The notes: a model not told the origin generated them from the sequence alone. Shown: positions 1 to 7,729, counted from the first letter of the stretch. The stretch is DNA of 64,000 nucleotides from Bacteriovorax sp. BAL6_X (GCF_000443995.1 NZ_AUMC01000010.1:868001-932000), one strand, 5' to 3'. A program made the numbers and translations.

Positions 1-2
1 AG

Positions 3-875
3 TCTCGAGAGCAGCAGACCCGTATGGCCGAGTTTAAGAATGAAACAAGAGCAAATGCTGATGCTATTCAAGCTCGCTCTCAAAGACAGCACGAAATAAA
101 AAAGTCTCAATATAATAGAAATATCACTCACGAAAAGAAAGTTGCTGAAGATAGTGTTGTTCAGAAAGAAAATCAATTTCGTGAGTTAATGGATAACCAA
201 AGGGATCACTTTAGAGATAATTTGGTTCGCACAGAAGAAAAAAATATTGAAACAGTTAAGTCACTTCAAGACTCTTTTAGAGAAGAAAAAGAAGAGATCA
301 ATGCTCGTAATCATGAGATGTATGCGGAGACTCTTAAGTCGCACCGTCAGGAAATGGATAAGAGAATTTCTGATATTCAAGCTTCATATGAAGGTAAGTT
401 TCAATTACAAGAAGAGCAGTTAAAAAAGTCTATCGCTGATGCAGAAGAAAAGCTCTATATGCTGAGGACTTCTTCTAAGAGAAAACAGCAATCTGAAAGT
501 GAGTTCTTTCAAGAACAGTCTCGTATGCAAAGAACAGAAATGAAAGAAAGCCTTGATCATATTAAAGATCAATATGAAAAAAGGTTTCAGGCGCTTCGTG
601 ATGACTTCAATACACGTTTAAAAATGGTTAAAAGAGAAAATGAAGTTAAATCATCTCGCATGACTCATAATCATAATCTTGAAAAGCAGAAGATGACAGC
701 TGATCACAATACAGATATGAGAAGAAAGCTTAATCTTGCCCAAAAGAAACTAGAGAGACAAATGAGCGACTCTCAAAGACTCAGAGATCAACTTGTTTCA
801 AGCTATGAAGAGAAGATTAAGAATTTAAAAAAGCAATATGAATTGAAACAAATTGAAGAGTATAAGCAGAGTTAA
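3..875 (+). CDS. Coiled-coil protein, 5' end cut by window edge
   Basis: The reading frame is open to the left edge, so the gene probably begins outside the window; the first in-frame ATG (24) has no Shine-Dalgarno before it. The visible 290 or so residues are almost entirely charged alpha-helix (Glu, Lys, Arg, Gln) with heptad spacing and no signal peptide, membrane segment or catalytic motif. It looks like a long cytoplasmic coiled coil. The stop codon overlaps the start of dtd (TAATG), so the two genes are translationally coupled, but the coupling does not reveal its role. No family recognised. Confidence 0.75.
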   Translation, partial: SREQQTRMAEFKNETRANADAIQARSQRQHEIKKSQYNRNITHEKKVAEDSVVQKENQFRELMDNQRDHFRDNLVRTEEKNIETVKSLQDSFREEKEEINARNHEMYAETLKSHRQEMDKRISDIQASYEGKFQLQEEQLKKSIADAEEKLYMLRTSSKRKQQSESEFFQEQSRMQRTEMKESLDHIKDQYEKRFQALRDDFNTRLKMVKRENEVKSSRMTHNHNLEKQKMTADHNTDMRRKLNLAQKKLERQMSDSQRLRDQLVSSYEEKIKNLKKQYELKQIEEYKQS

Positions 876-1309
876 TGAAAATAGTTATCCAACGAGTCTC
901 AAGTTCCAATGTAAAAGTTAATAATGATGTAGTTGCTCAGATTGAGAGAGGACTTCATTTACTTGTTTGTATTGAACATGAAGACAGTCAGCAAACACTC
1001 AAGAAAGCAGCAGATAAGATTTTGGCCTTAAGAATATTTGCGGATGAGCAAGGACGGATGAATCGTTCTGTTGTTGATATCCAAGGAAGCATTCTTGCTG
1101 TTTCACAGTTTACTCTTTCTTGGAATGGTAAAAAAGGTAATCGTCCAAGCTTTGATGGAAGTGCAAAACCAGATATAGCAAATAAGATGTTTAATGAATT
1201 TATTGAGATACTACAAAGCACTGTCCCTGTAGAGAAGGGAGTCTTTGGAGAAAGCATGGCCGTCGAAATACATAACGACGGGCCAGTGACTTTTCATATT
1301 GAATTCTAA
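875..1309 (+). CDS. dtd: D-aminoacyl-tRNA deacylase
   Basis: Cytoplasmic enzyme that hydrolyses the ester bond of D-aminoacyl-tRNAs (and Gly-tRNA-Ala), proofreading chirality before translation. The 144-residue length is normal for the family. Visible signatures are the SQFTL motif at residues 77-81 and the NDGPVT motif at 134-139, whose Gly-cisPro pair forms the chiral selectivity filter. The ATG shares one base with the stop of the coiled-coil gene upstream. The stop codon directly abuts the stop codon of the convergent gene on the other strand, leaving no intergenic terminator. Confidence 0.96.
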   Translation: MKIVIQRVSSSNVKVNNDVVAQIERGLHLLVCIEHEDSQQTLKKAADKILALRIFADEQGRMNRSVVDIQGSILAVSQFTLSWNGKKGNRPSFDGSAKPDIANKMFNEFIEILQSTVPVEKGVFGESMAVEIHNDGPVTFHIEF

Positions 1310-1531
1310 TTAAGCAGTAACTTTTGACTTAGATCCTTCTTTTTCTCTTCTTTCCATCCTGACAGCTGTTTTCCAAATTCCAGCAAAGATAAAGGCAAAG
1401 ATCACAAAGAAAGTCATAACGTGAAGAACTTCAATCGTTAGAGAAGATGCAACATATGCAGTATCTCTAACTGGCTCTAGCATTTCACCTTTAGGAACAA
1501 TAGACGTCTCGTAAACTTTAGTGTTTTCCAT
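1310..1531 (-). CDS. Small single-pass membrane protein
   Basis: A 73-residue protein with one hydrophobic helix at about residues 33-54 (rich in Phe, Ile, Ala), followed by a basic and charged tail, suggesting a cytoplasmic C-terminus. The N-terminal 30 residues are polar. The start follows a purine-rich GGAGAC (on the minus strand) at suitable spacing. No family recognised. It is convergent with dtd and is transcribed alone from the 1532-1754 intergenic region. Confidence 0.6.
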   Translation of the reverse strand: MENTKVYETSIVPKGEMLEPVRDTAYVASSLTIEVLHVMTFFVIFAFIFAGIWKTAVRMERREKEGSKSKVTA

Positions 1532-1571
1532 GGGGTCTCCGTTTAAGTAGTCGATATTGCGTCAATATTAA

Positions 1572-1589
1572 ACAATTTTAGAAAATTGT
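1572..1589. promoter_or_regulatory. Perfect 18-base palindrome in intergenic region
   Basis: ACAATTTT-AG-AAAATTGT forms an 8-bp dyad in the 223-base gap between the divergent genes starting at 1531 (minus) and 1755 (plus). It lies about 40 bases upstream of the minus-strand gene, a position fitting an operator. The rest of the gap is AT-rich and I see nothing else certain in it. Function is inferred from symmetry and position only. Confidence 0.35.
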
Positions 1590-1754
1590 CCAGTTTTAAC
1601 TTACTACAAATATGAAATATAAAACATGTTCTCTATCAGCTTTTTGTTTAGTCCCGAAATAAGTATAAATTTCATGTCAATTATGCAAGTATGGACAATC
1701 CATTTTTTGTGTTTTAAATACAATTTATTTTAATGTTCGTCATATGGAGGGGAT

Positions 1755-2324
1755 ATGAGATTTTTTACATTTGCCTTGTTACTAGGGCTACTAGTTGGTT
1801 GTAAGACTGAATTCAAGGGGACACTTTCTGTTGATTCAGAAGTAGAGCTTAAGTCAAAAGACGATAATATTTCACTTGCTAAAGGTGAGTACAATGCAAA
1901 GCTTAAGTTCATTGGAAAAAGAAAACTTAAGATTTTAGTTGCTGGTGAAAAGTTAACAGTTAAGTTTGATGAAAAGTTTAAACTTCCAAGAAACGGAGAG
2001 TTTACACTAGATAAGGCCGATACAAGTCTTAATTATGATCTTCATGGAACGATTACAACAGATGTTGAACGAGGGCCTATTCGCCACCGTGACGAGTTCT
2101 GTGAAATTACTATTCCAGAAGTTATTTGCAGCAGAAGAAGAGGTCATTGTACGACTGTTTATCGTCGCTACCCTGGACGTCGTTTTGTAGAATACCGTGA
2201 CGATATCATTTCTAAGGTTTTCAAAATTGACGTTGCAGATGCTGGTCAAACTTACTCGACTTTCGATGCAACTTCTAGAGACTACGATCGTGTATACCTT
2301 TATCATGGACGTTGTGGTTTTTAA
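1755..2324 (+). CDS. Hypothetical lipoprotein
   Basis: A 189-residue exported protein. The N-terminus is a lipoprotein signal peptide with a hydrophobic core and Cys16 preceded by LVG, a good lipobox. The mature part starts with a Lys/Glu-rich beta-strand-like region (about 20-110); the C-terminal part (115-189) contains four cysteines and many Arg and Tyr residues, which could form disulfides in the periplasm. A strong GGAGGGG Shine-Dalgarno fixes the ATG start. Single gene followed by an intrinsic terminator. No family recognised. Confidence 0.7.
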   Translation: MRFFTFALLLGLLVGCKTEFKGTLSVDSEVELKSKDDNISLAKGEYNAKLKFIGKRKLKILVAGEKLTVKFDEKFKLPRNGEFTLDKADTSLNYDLHGTITTDVERGPIRHRDEFCEITIPEVICSRRRGHCTTVYRRYPGRRFVEYRDDIISKVFKIDVADAGQTYSTFDATSRDYDRVYLYHGRCGF

Positions 2325-2349
2325 TTTAATCTAAATGAAGCAAATAAAA

Positions 2350-2376
2350 GGGCCCTCTTAGTGAGGGCCTTTTTTT
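2350..2376 (+). terminator. Rho-independent terminator
   Basis: Stem GGCCCTC / GAGGGCC with a 5-base loop followed by seven T. It ends the lipoprotein gene at 1755-2324 and its T-run touches the stop codon of the convergent gene. Confidence 0.93.
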
Positions 2377-2791
2377 ATGCAATACCTTTGTTGATATCAT
2401 CAATTTGTTCATTGAGTGTCCAGAAGTCGTAAAGAACTCCAAAGAGAAGGAAGCCTCCTGTTAGAAGGTAGAGTATCCCCATCACTATTTTTCCTTGATA
2501 GAATTTGTGAAAGCCAAAGACTCCAAGGAAAGTTAGAAGAACCCACGCAATATTATAATCAAGAACACCTTCAAGGTAGCGATTATCACATTCCTCATCC
2601 ATTGTAGGTATAAGAAAAAGATCAACTAGCCAACCGATTCCTAGAAGCCCTAGTGTAAACATCCAAATTGTACCCGATACTGGTTTACCGTAATAGAAGC
2701 GGTGTGCACCCATGAAGCCAAGGAGCCATAATAGATAGCCCATGACCTTACTGTGTGAGTTATTTGGGAGAATACCTTGTTGTTGATTCAT
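2375..2791 (-). CDS. TM2-domain membrane protein
   Basis: A 138-residue inner-membrane protein with two TM2-type units. Each has the characteristic G-x-H-(R/K)-F-Y-x-G-K motif (GAHRFYYGK and GFHKFYQGK) following a hydrophobic helix, and each is followed by a Gly-rich hydrophobic helix and a W/D-containing segment. The TM2 family (Pfam) is widespread and its function in bacteria is unknown. The start lies in a TAATG overlap with the stop of the gene before it, with AAAGGAG as Shine-Dalgarno, so the two are one operon. Confidence 0.85.
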   Translation of the reverse strand: MNQQQGILPNNSHSKVMGYLLWLLGFMGAHRFYYGKPVSGTIWMFTLGLLGIGWLVDLFLIPTMDEECDNRYLEGVLDYNIAWVLLTFLGVFGFHKFYQGKIVMGILYLLTGGFLLFGVLYDFWTLNEQIDDINKGIA

Positions 2792-3135
2792 TACTTATAC
2801 TCCTTTAGGCCCCATGGAGGTGCCTGACGATCACTTAGTAGTAGCTCAAACGCATCTTCGATCTTTTCAAAGATTTCTTTGGCCTCAAAAAAATCTTCTA
2901 GCTCCTGCGTTTGCTCTTCTTCATCTAGAGAGAGTGGAATTCCCGTTATAAAATAATTTAGCTCAGTACCTTGGTACTTAGCGCTTATCGTTAATGTATG
3001 AAATTTCATTTCATCATTTTGGTACTTGGTAAGCTTTGGCCCTGATAGAAATAAATGGTATTTATCATTGGTGTCTGGACCAATTTCTGTAGTGAAAAAA
3101 TACTCAATATCATTAAATTCGCAAGAGAACTTCAT
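2791..3135 (-). CDS. Hypothetical cytoplasmic protein
   Basis: A 114-residue acidic protein without signal peptide or membrane segment. It is rich in Glu, Phe and Leu and has no motif that I recognise. It is the first gene of a two-gene minus-strand operon with the TM2 protein, coupled through TAATG. The gene starts only about 60 bases from the divergent histone gene, so both promoters share the region 3136-3204. Confidence 0.6.
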   Translation of the reverse strand: MKFSCEFNDIEYFFTTEIGPDTNDKYHLFLSGPKLTKYQNDEMKFHTLTISAKYQGTELNYFITGIPLSLDEEEQTQELEDFFEAKEIFEKIEDAFELLLSDRQAPPWGLKEYK

Positions 3136-3204
3136 ATTTTGCTCGTTGGTTTATTAGATTTAAATTTAAGTTACACTATTATTATACTAGACTTGGAGAT
3201 ATAT

Positions 3205-3507
3205 GTGAAAGTTGATTATTTAAAGAACTCAAATGGAGACAACGTGAGCGAAGAAAATAACTCGAAAGAGAGGAAAGAGCCTCGTCGCATTCTAGTATCA
3301 AGTGATAAAAAAACTCTTAATCTTACAGATAAAGATATCTTAATTGTGGCCTCAAAACTTAAGAAATATATTAAGGACAAGCATAATCTCAATACATCGG
3401 CCAATGTGATGGAGATCCTATCTGATATTGTCCGAGTAAAATGTGACTCTGCAGCACAGCGAGCTAAGCAAGATGGGCGAAAGACACTACAAAGCAAAGA
3501 TTTCTAA
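3205..3507 (+). CDS. Bacterial histone-fold protein
   Basis: A small basic protein with a single histone fold in its C-terminal half. Counting from GTG 3205 (100 residues), helix 1 covers about 44-58 (IVASKLKKYIK), helix 2 about 64-88 starting at NTSA, then the GRKT loop (91-94) and the short final helix ending in KDF. This is the pattern of the DNA-binding bacterial histones known from Bdellovibrio bacteriovorus (Bd0055 type). The first 40 residues form a charged tail, unusual for this group. Two GTG starts are possible: 3205 (GGAG 6 bases upstream) and 3244 (GGAG 5 bases upstream, 87 residues). A TATACT -10 box at 3183-3188 would place the transcript start near 3195, which leaves little leader for 3205 and favours 3244. 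A NadD-like gene follows after 3 bases. Confidence 0.82.
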   Translation: MKVDYLKNSNGDNVSEENNSKERKEPRRILVSSDKKTLNLTDKDILIVASKLKKYIKDKHNLNTSANVMEILSDIVRVKCDSAAQRAKQDGRKTLQSKDF

Positions 3508-3510
3508 CGA

Positions 3511-4068
3511 ATGAGTAAATTAGAAGAGATTGCTAGTCGAGTAGAGCTCTATTCTTCCAAGTCTAAATCATCTGTCACATTATTCGGTGGTAGCTTTCAT
3601 CCATTTCACGATGGCCATCTCGAGTGTCTTAATCAGTGTAGTGAATATGAAGACAATATTATCATTGTCCTAGACTATAGTCCTTGGAAGTCAAATGAGC
3701 AGGAAGACCCCTACGGTGAGTACCTAAAGATTAAAGAGGCAACAGGAGAGCGTTTTCCTATTTATACGGGGTTTTGGGCCCAAAAGCTAAGAAGGCCTAC
3801 ATATGAGTGGCTACAAGAGGTGAAATATCCTGAGGTGAATTGGCTAATGGGTGATGATACCTTCGGATCATTTCTTAAATGGTTTGAGGTTGAAAAGGTC
3901 TGTCAGTTTCTAACAAAAATCTATGTTGTCCCACGTGACGAGAAAATGGATGAGTATAGAGAAGTGGAAAAGAAGATAAAAAATTATAATTCTAAAATTG
4001 AGGTGATTTATCTAAGGCCTCATGATTATCAAAATTTAAGTTCGACGAAAATAAGATCAAATAAATAA
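3511..4068 (+). CDS. NadD-like nucleotidyltransferase
   Basis: Cytoplasmic nucleotidyltransferase of the cytidylyltransferase-like/NadD superfamily. The N-terminal GGSFHPFHDGH (26-36) carries the HxGH-type signature (HDGH 33-36) and the C-terminal LSSTKIR (176-182) is the ISSTxIR-type signature; both bind and activate ATP. NadD makes nicotinate adenine dinucleotide from nicotinate mononucleotide. The protein (185 residues) is slightly short for NadD and the middle is divergent, so the substrate may differ. It follows the histone gene with only 3 bases between and is likely co-transcribed; an intrinsic terminator follows. Confidence 0.75.
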   Translation: MSKLEEIASRVELYSSKSKSSVTLFGGSFHPFHDGHLECLNQCSEYEDNIIIVLDYSPWKSNEQEDPYGEYLKIKEATGERFPIYTGFWAQKLRRPTYEWLQEVKYPEVNWLMGDDTFGSFLKWFEVEKVCQFLTKIYVVPRDEKMDEYREVEKKIKNYNSKIEVIYLRPHDYQNLSSTKIRSNK

Positions 4069-4070
4069 GT

Positions 4071-4101
4071 AAAAAAAAAGGGCTTCAAAAATGAAGCCCT
4101 T
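4071..4101. terminator. Bidirectional terminator
   Basis: Stem GGGCTTC / GAAGCCC with loop, flanked by nine A on the left and a T/A stretch on the right. The A-run reads as a T-run on the minus strand, so it best serves rpsD, but it can also end the NadD-like gene. Confidence 0.88.
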
Positions 4102-4127
4102 ATATATAGTCCTAATTTGGTTAGGTT

Positions 4128-4760
4128 CTATTTTACCTTCCAGTAGTACTCAATAACTAGCTGAGAGTTGAATTCAAATGGTACATCTGATTCAAGAGGA
4201 GCTGCAACCATAGTTGCTTTCTTCTTATCTGTACCTTCAACATTGTAACAAGCAGGAACTGCTGCGAAACGTGGAGTTTCTTGAGTTTGCTTGTAAAGTT
4301 GGTTGTTATAACCTTTCTCTGTTAGAGAGATAACGTCACCTTGACTAACGATGAAAGATGAACGGTCAACTTTCTTACCATTAACTAGGATTTGTCCGTG
4401 AGAAACCATTTGAGAAGCTGCCATCATTGATGGTGCAAATCCAAGTCTGAAAACAACGTTGTTCAGTCTTGACTCTAGGTTAGTTAGAAGTACTTCCATC
4501 CATGGCTTACCAGCAGTGTTCTTCTTAGCTTGCTTTACGTAAGTAACAAGTTGCTTTTCTCTTAGACCGTAGTGGAATACTAGTTTTTGTTTTTCTTTAA
4601 GACGTACGGCATAGTCAGAAATTTTCTTTCTTTTGTTACCGTGTACACCTGGTCCGTATGGACGACGTGCTAGTGCACCTGCTTTTCCAAGACCTGGAAG
4701 TTCGATACCTAGTGCTCTTTGGATTTTAAAGCGTGATCTCGCTGTAGTACTCTTTGCCAT
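4128..4760 (-). CDS. rpsD: 30S ribosomal protein S4
   Basis: Primary 16S rRNA-binding protein that nucleates assembly of the 30S body and often represses its own synthesis. The 210 residues include the S4 N-terminal domain (no zinc-binding cysteines, the C-minus form) and the S4 RNA-binding domain around 95-160 with SRLNNVVFRLGFA and the VSHGQILVNGKKVD motif. Start fixed by AAGGAG 7 bases upstream. The gene is alone here rather than in the alpha operon with rpsK/rpsM/rpoA. It has its own promoter and a structured 110-base leader. Confidence 0.97.
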   Translation of the reverse strand: MAKSTTARSRFKIQRALGIELPGLGKAGALARRPYGPGVHGNKRKKISDYAVRLKEKQKLVFHYGLREKQLVTYVKQAKKNTAGKPWMEVLLTNLESRLNNVVFRLGFAPSMMAASQMVSHGQILVNGKKVDRSSFIVSQGDVISLTEKGYNNQLYKQTQETPRFAAVPACYNVEGTDKKKATMVAAPLESDVPFEFNSQLVIEYYWKVK

Positions 4761-4871
4761 TGTTGGCTCCTTTTGAATAAAAAAGACTTTAGGGACAAGG
4801 AAAAGTTACATCACATCTCAAAGGCTAGTGCCTTAGGCCCATCAATCTTACTTAATAATTTCGGATGTAAC
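4761..4871 (-). promoter_or_regulatory. Structured rpsD leader, candidate S4 autoregulatory RNA
   Basis: The predicted transcript begins at about 4871, exactly with GTTACATC, which is complementary to GATGTAAC further down the leader (plus-strand positions 4864-4871 and 4805-4812). This 8-bp stem would enclose about 50 bases including a hairpin AAGGC-loop-GCCTT (4821-4834). The Shine-Dalgarno AAGGAG (4767-4772) lies outside the stem. r-protein leaders with such architecture are known for rpsD in several phyla; that this is one is inference. Confidence 0.5.
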
Positions 4872-4877
4872 TGAAGC

Positions 4878-4907
4878 TTTATAGCGAACAATGGCCACTG
4901 TTGTCAA
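4878..4907 (-). promoter_or_regulatory. Sigma-70-type promoter of rpsD
   Basis: On the minus strand a perfect -35 TTGACA (4907-4902) is followed after 18 bases by TATAAA (4883-4878). The predicted start is near 4871, giving a 110-base leader before the rpsD ATG. Confidence 0.75.
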
Positions 4908-4943
4908 TGGGAAAGGATGTAAATATTAGATATTATAGAAGTT

Positions 4944-5804
4944 TTAGAGTTCGGATTTAAAGATATCAAGTACTTGCAGAGTTTTGCATCCAGGTTTTCC
5001 ATTTCCTATTATTGTGTCGTCAACTTTAACGATGGGGACAAGGTATTTTGTTGATGACGTCAAAAAACATTCATCTGCATCTTTCAGCTCACTTCCTGTG
5101 AAATTTACCTCTTCGAAAGCAATGCCATGCTTACCAAGTATGCGAATAACATTTTCTCTGGTGATACCTTTTAGAAGTCCTGCTGCAATAGGCGGGGTTT
5201 TGAAAATGCCATCTTTTACAATCCAGATATTACTGGTTGTACATTCCGTAACGTTGCCGTCCTGATTTAACATGATGGCATCAAAATATCCTGCTTCCTT
5301 GGCCTCGTTATAGGCGAGGATATTGTTAAGATAATTTCCTGACTTAATATTAGGGTCCATGGACTTTACAGGATTTCTAAGAGTTGAAGCAATGATGACT
5401 TCAACGCCGTCGTCATACCAAGACGTAGGGTTTTCTGGAAGCTCTTTTCCTATAATGATAACATTTTGGTTGCTGGCCGCTTGTGGGTCTAGAGTGATTT
5501 CACCTTCTCCACGTGTGACCACTAATCGAATGTAGCACCTGTCATGACCAGCTTCATGAAGTCTAGTTGCAACTTCAATAATACGTCTTTCATACTCTTT
5601 GAAACTTAATTGCAGGTGCATGTGCATCTTTAAAGCTGAGTTTTGAAGACGATCGAGGTGTGCTTTTAAAAAACCAACTTTTCCATTTCGAACCTCTGTT
5701 ACTTCGTAAACAGAGTCTCCGTAAAGAAAACCACGATCAAGTACTGAGATTTTTGCATCCTTTTCGAGATCTAAAATTTGGCCATTAATGCTAATTACTT
5801 TCAT
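4944..5804 (-). CDS. Class IV PLP aminotransferase (IlvE/Dat-like)
   Basis: PLP fold-type IV enzyme, most similar by eye to branched-chain or D-amino-acid aminotransferases. Visible: RGFLYGDSVYE (24-34), the PLP-binding Lys154 in the NIKSGNYLNN stretch, and NVTECTTSN (184-192) with the conserved Glu187. Length 286 residues, as expected. The start at 5804 overlaps the stop of the rhodanese-like gene by ATGA; an in-frame start further upstream would overlap that gene by 43 bases and has no advantage. Substrate (branched-chain amino acid, D-Ala, or aminodeoxychorismate as in PabC) cannot be decided from sequence alone. Confidence 0.85.
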   Translation of the reverse strand: MKVISINGQILDLEKDAKISVLDRGFLYGDSVYEVTEVRNGKVGFLKAHLDRLQNSALKMHMHLQLSFKEYERRIIEVATRLHEAGHDRCYIRLVVTRGEGEITLDPQAASNQNVIIIGKELPENPTSWYDDGVEVIIASTLRNPVKSMDPNIKSGNYLNNILAYNEAKEAGYFDAIMLNQDGNVTECTTSNIWIVKDGIFKTPPIAAGLLKGITRENVIRILGKHGIAFEEVNFTGSELKDADECFLTSSTKYLVPIVKVDDTIIGNGKPGCKTLQVLDIFKSEL

Positions 5805-6310
5805 GGGAGAATTGCTTTGTATCCTTCTGGGATAATATTCCACGCATCATTTTCAAAACGAATCTCTTTTGTTTCTTTACCCTTTAGATAAATCTTTTGA
5901 CCACATTGTAGCCAATCAAGAATTCCACCAAATAGATTCGAAAACTTTGTATTTGGATTAGTTTTTGTAAGCTCGAGTATAGCTTTAGTTGAACGCGTTC
6001 CAATCGTAGAATAGACAACGACTTCCTTACCTTGCAGTTGAGGGTAGACTTCGTGAAGCTTTGACAAAGGAATAGCTCTCTCAATTTGAGAGACCTCGAA
6101 TTGATAAATATTTCGTGCGTCGACGACAACAAGGCGGTTATCCTTAAGCCTAAGGCGCCTTGTTAAGTAGTCGCAGTCCACATTCTCAACACTTGGGTAT
6201 TTTTTAGAAAGGGCCGAGGCCATACTGCCAATAACTTTTCTCTGATCCTTAATTCCATCCGTTCCAATACATGAACTTAATAGAAGCATTGAGAGTACGA
6301 TATATTTCAT
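5801..6310 (-). CDS. Rhodanese-like lipoprotein lacking the catalytic Cys
   Basis: A 169-residue exported lipoprotein: hydrophobic signal ending in LSSC with Cys14 as lipidation site. The mature part is a single rhodanese domain (about 45-150): VVVDARNIYQFEVSQIERAI is the VDvR-x-E-(F/Y)-x-x-GHI-like first half and VVVYSTIGTRS (97-107) is the active-site loop. In active rhodaneses this loop starts with Cys; here Ser101 takes its place, so sulfur transfer is unlikely and a binding role is inferred. ATG 6310 is preferred over an in-frame TTG 12 bases upstream because it gives a standard signal peptide. It is coupled by ATGA to the aminotransferase gene. Confidence 0.75.
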   Translation of the reverse strand: MKYIVLSMLLLSSCIGTDGIKDQRKVIGSMASALSKKYPSVENVDCDYLTRRLRLKDNRLVVVDARNIYQFEVSQIERAIPLSKLHEVYPQLQGKEVVVYSTIGTRSTKAILELTKTNPNTKFSNLFGGILDWLQCGQKIYLKGKETKEIRFENDAWNIIPEGYKAILP

Positions 6311-6380
6311 AATTTGATCCAAACCTTTGTCATTTAAACTACTTAACTATTTCAATTTATCATGCCAAATCTTTAATTAT

Positions 6381-6415
6381 TTGACCATGAATAAAACTTA
6401 ACCCATAATTTTACT
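6381..6415 (+). promoter_or_regulatory. Promoter for a probably leaderless mRNA
   Basis: TTGACC (6381-6386), 17-base spacer, CATAAT (6404-6409). Six bases separate the -10 box from the ATG at 6416, so the transcript would begin at or next to the start codon. No Shine-Dalgarno is present. Confidence 0.65.
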
Positions 6416-7729
6416 ATGCAGAAATTATTTAAAATCTTCATTTTTCTTTACCTTACAATCACAAGTGCCTACGGTGCCAGTCTTGGATTAGATGACACTA
6501 AAGAGCCTATTTTTTACCTCAGAAATTCAACAGGTGAAAACTTAAATGAGCTTTTTTATAATTTAGGTGGAGACGGCTCTACTGCCGAGGCCGCTATCAC
6601 TCTCTATGTACCTCTTAGCCTTGGTACTGGTGTACAAGATTTTGCATATTATCTTGCTGACTCAAGTGGAACATCTCCTAATTTGGCCGATGCTACGTCT
6701 GATGTCGGAGGGCTCTTTTTACGAGATGTTGACTCTCTAGCTTATACAAACGAAGAGCTATATGTAGCATTAAAAGATAATGATAACTCAAGTCCGGCTT
6801 ATCGTATTGTTAGTGAAATCCCAAGCTCGCAGGTTGAAGCACCATTTGTAAGCTTTCTTGATATCTGCTCAACAAGCGAATTAAATTGTGCTGGAATTAC
6901 TGATTCAATTGCCTCAATTAAAGACAATATCGAGTTGGTTCTATTCTACATGCCTAAAGATACGGATTATAGTTCAAACGAAGAAGTGGAAATTCCTGAT
7001 ACTGTAGGAAGAGCGATTTATTTTAAACTTATCATTAGTGCTGCTGTAACAGATTTAAGAACACGTGCAAGCCTAAATATCACTGGGACCTATGCAGGGG
7101 ACCAGACTGCGGTTCTCGATTACTTTGGTGATCATGGTGGAAATAGTGCTTACATTTCCCGAATTGCTCTCTATGTTAAAAATGGAGGGGGACTCGTCAC
7201 TAGGGCCGTTGATGATATTCGAGTTATCGAAGACCAATCAAATGAAGGTAATGTTAAGGTTACAAATTTGGCCAATAACTCAACTTATAGCTCCGCCATT
7301 GCGTATTTGGATCACTTTGGGTTTATAGGGCCAGGTAGTACAAGTAATGCTGACCTTGATGTACAGACGGCAGATTATCAACCTGAACCAATAGAGAAAC
7401 TACTTTCTGAAAACCAGTGCTATCTTGTAACTGCTGGCTTTCAAAGAAACCACTATGTCTTAGAATACTTTCGCGTTATTAGAGATGACTATCTGATGAA
7501 GACAGCTCTTGGAGCTGCATTTGTAAAACTTTACTATAGCACTGCGCCATTTTTTGTGGAAACAATCTTAAATAACGAGGCCTTGGCCTCAATGATTAAA
7601 AGGTATAGTTTCTCAATCTATTTTGTTTTACAAAATATCCTATTTATATTAGGATTCATGACTATAGTTACGTTTTTAACGTTTAGAAGAGAAGTTATCT
7701 ATGCCTTACAAAGTTTTAATCGTCGATGA
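6416..7729 (+). CDS. Exported protein with C-terminal membrane anchor
   Basis: A 437-residue protein with an N-terminal signal peptide (about 1-20, ending AYGA), a long beta-rich, Ser/Thr/Asn/Asp-rich extracytoplasmic region with two nearby Cys (the CSTSELNC stretch, about residues 151-158), and a hydrophobic helix near the C-terminus (about 398-422) followed by a short basic tail (RREVIYALQSFNRR). The topology suggests a periplasmic domain anchored in the inner membrane with a cytoplasmic stub. No domain recognised. Its end overlaps the start of a response-regulator gene by 29 bases, which suggests a shared function in sensing or surface regulation. Confidence 0.65.
   Translation: MQKLFKIFIFLYLTITSAYGASLGLDDTKEPIFYLRNSTGENLNELFYNLGGDGSTAEAAITLYVPLSLGTGVQDFAYYLADSSGTSPNLADATSDVGGLFLRDVDSLAYTNEELYVALKDNDNSSPAYRIVSEIPSSQVEAPFVSFLDICSTSELNCAGITDSIASIKDNIELVLFYMPKDTDYSSNEEVEIPDTVGRAIYFKLIISAAVTDLRTRASLNITGTYAGDQTAVLDYFGDHGGNSAYISRIALYVKNGGGLVTRAVDDIRVIEDQSNEGNVKVTNLANNSTYSSAIAYLDHFGFIGPGSTSNADLDVQTADYQPEPIEKLLSENQCYLVTAGFQRNHYVLEYFRVIRDDYLMKTALGAAFVKLYYSTAPFFVETILNNEALASMIKRYSFSIYFVLQNILFILGFMTIVTFLTFRREVIYALQSFNRR

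Noticed and set aside
988-1257. Frame on the opposite strand of dtd
   Set aside because: It lies entirely inside dtd, whose family motifs are clear; the antisense frame has no start signal or recognisable composition.
3055-3204. Longer N-terminus for the histone from an ATG near 3055
   Set aside because: It would lie inside the divergent gene at 2791-3135 and its residues are hydrophobic and unlike a histone tail; the two GTG starts have good Shine-Dalgarno sites.
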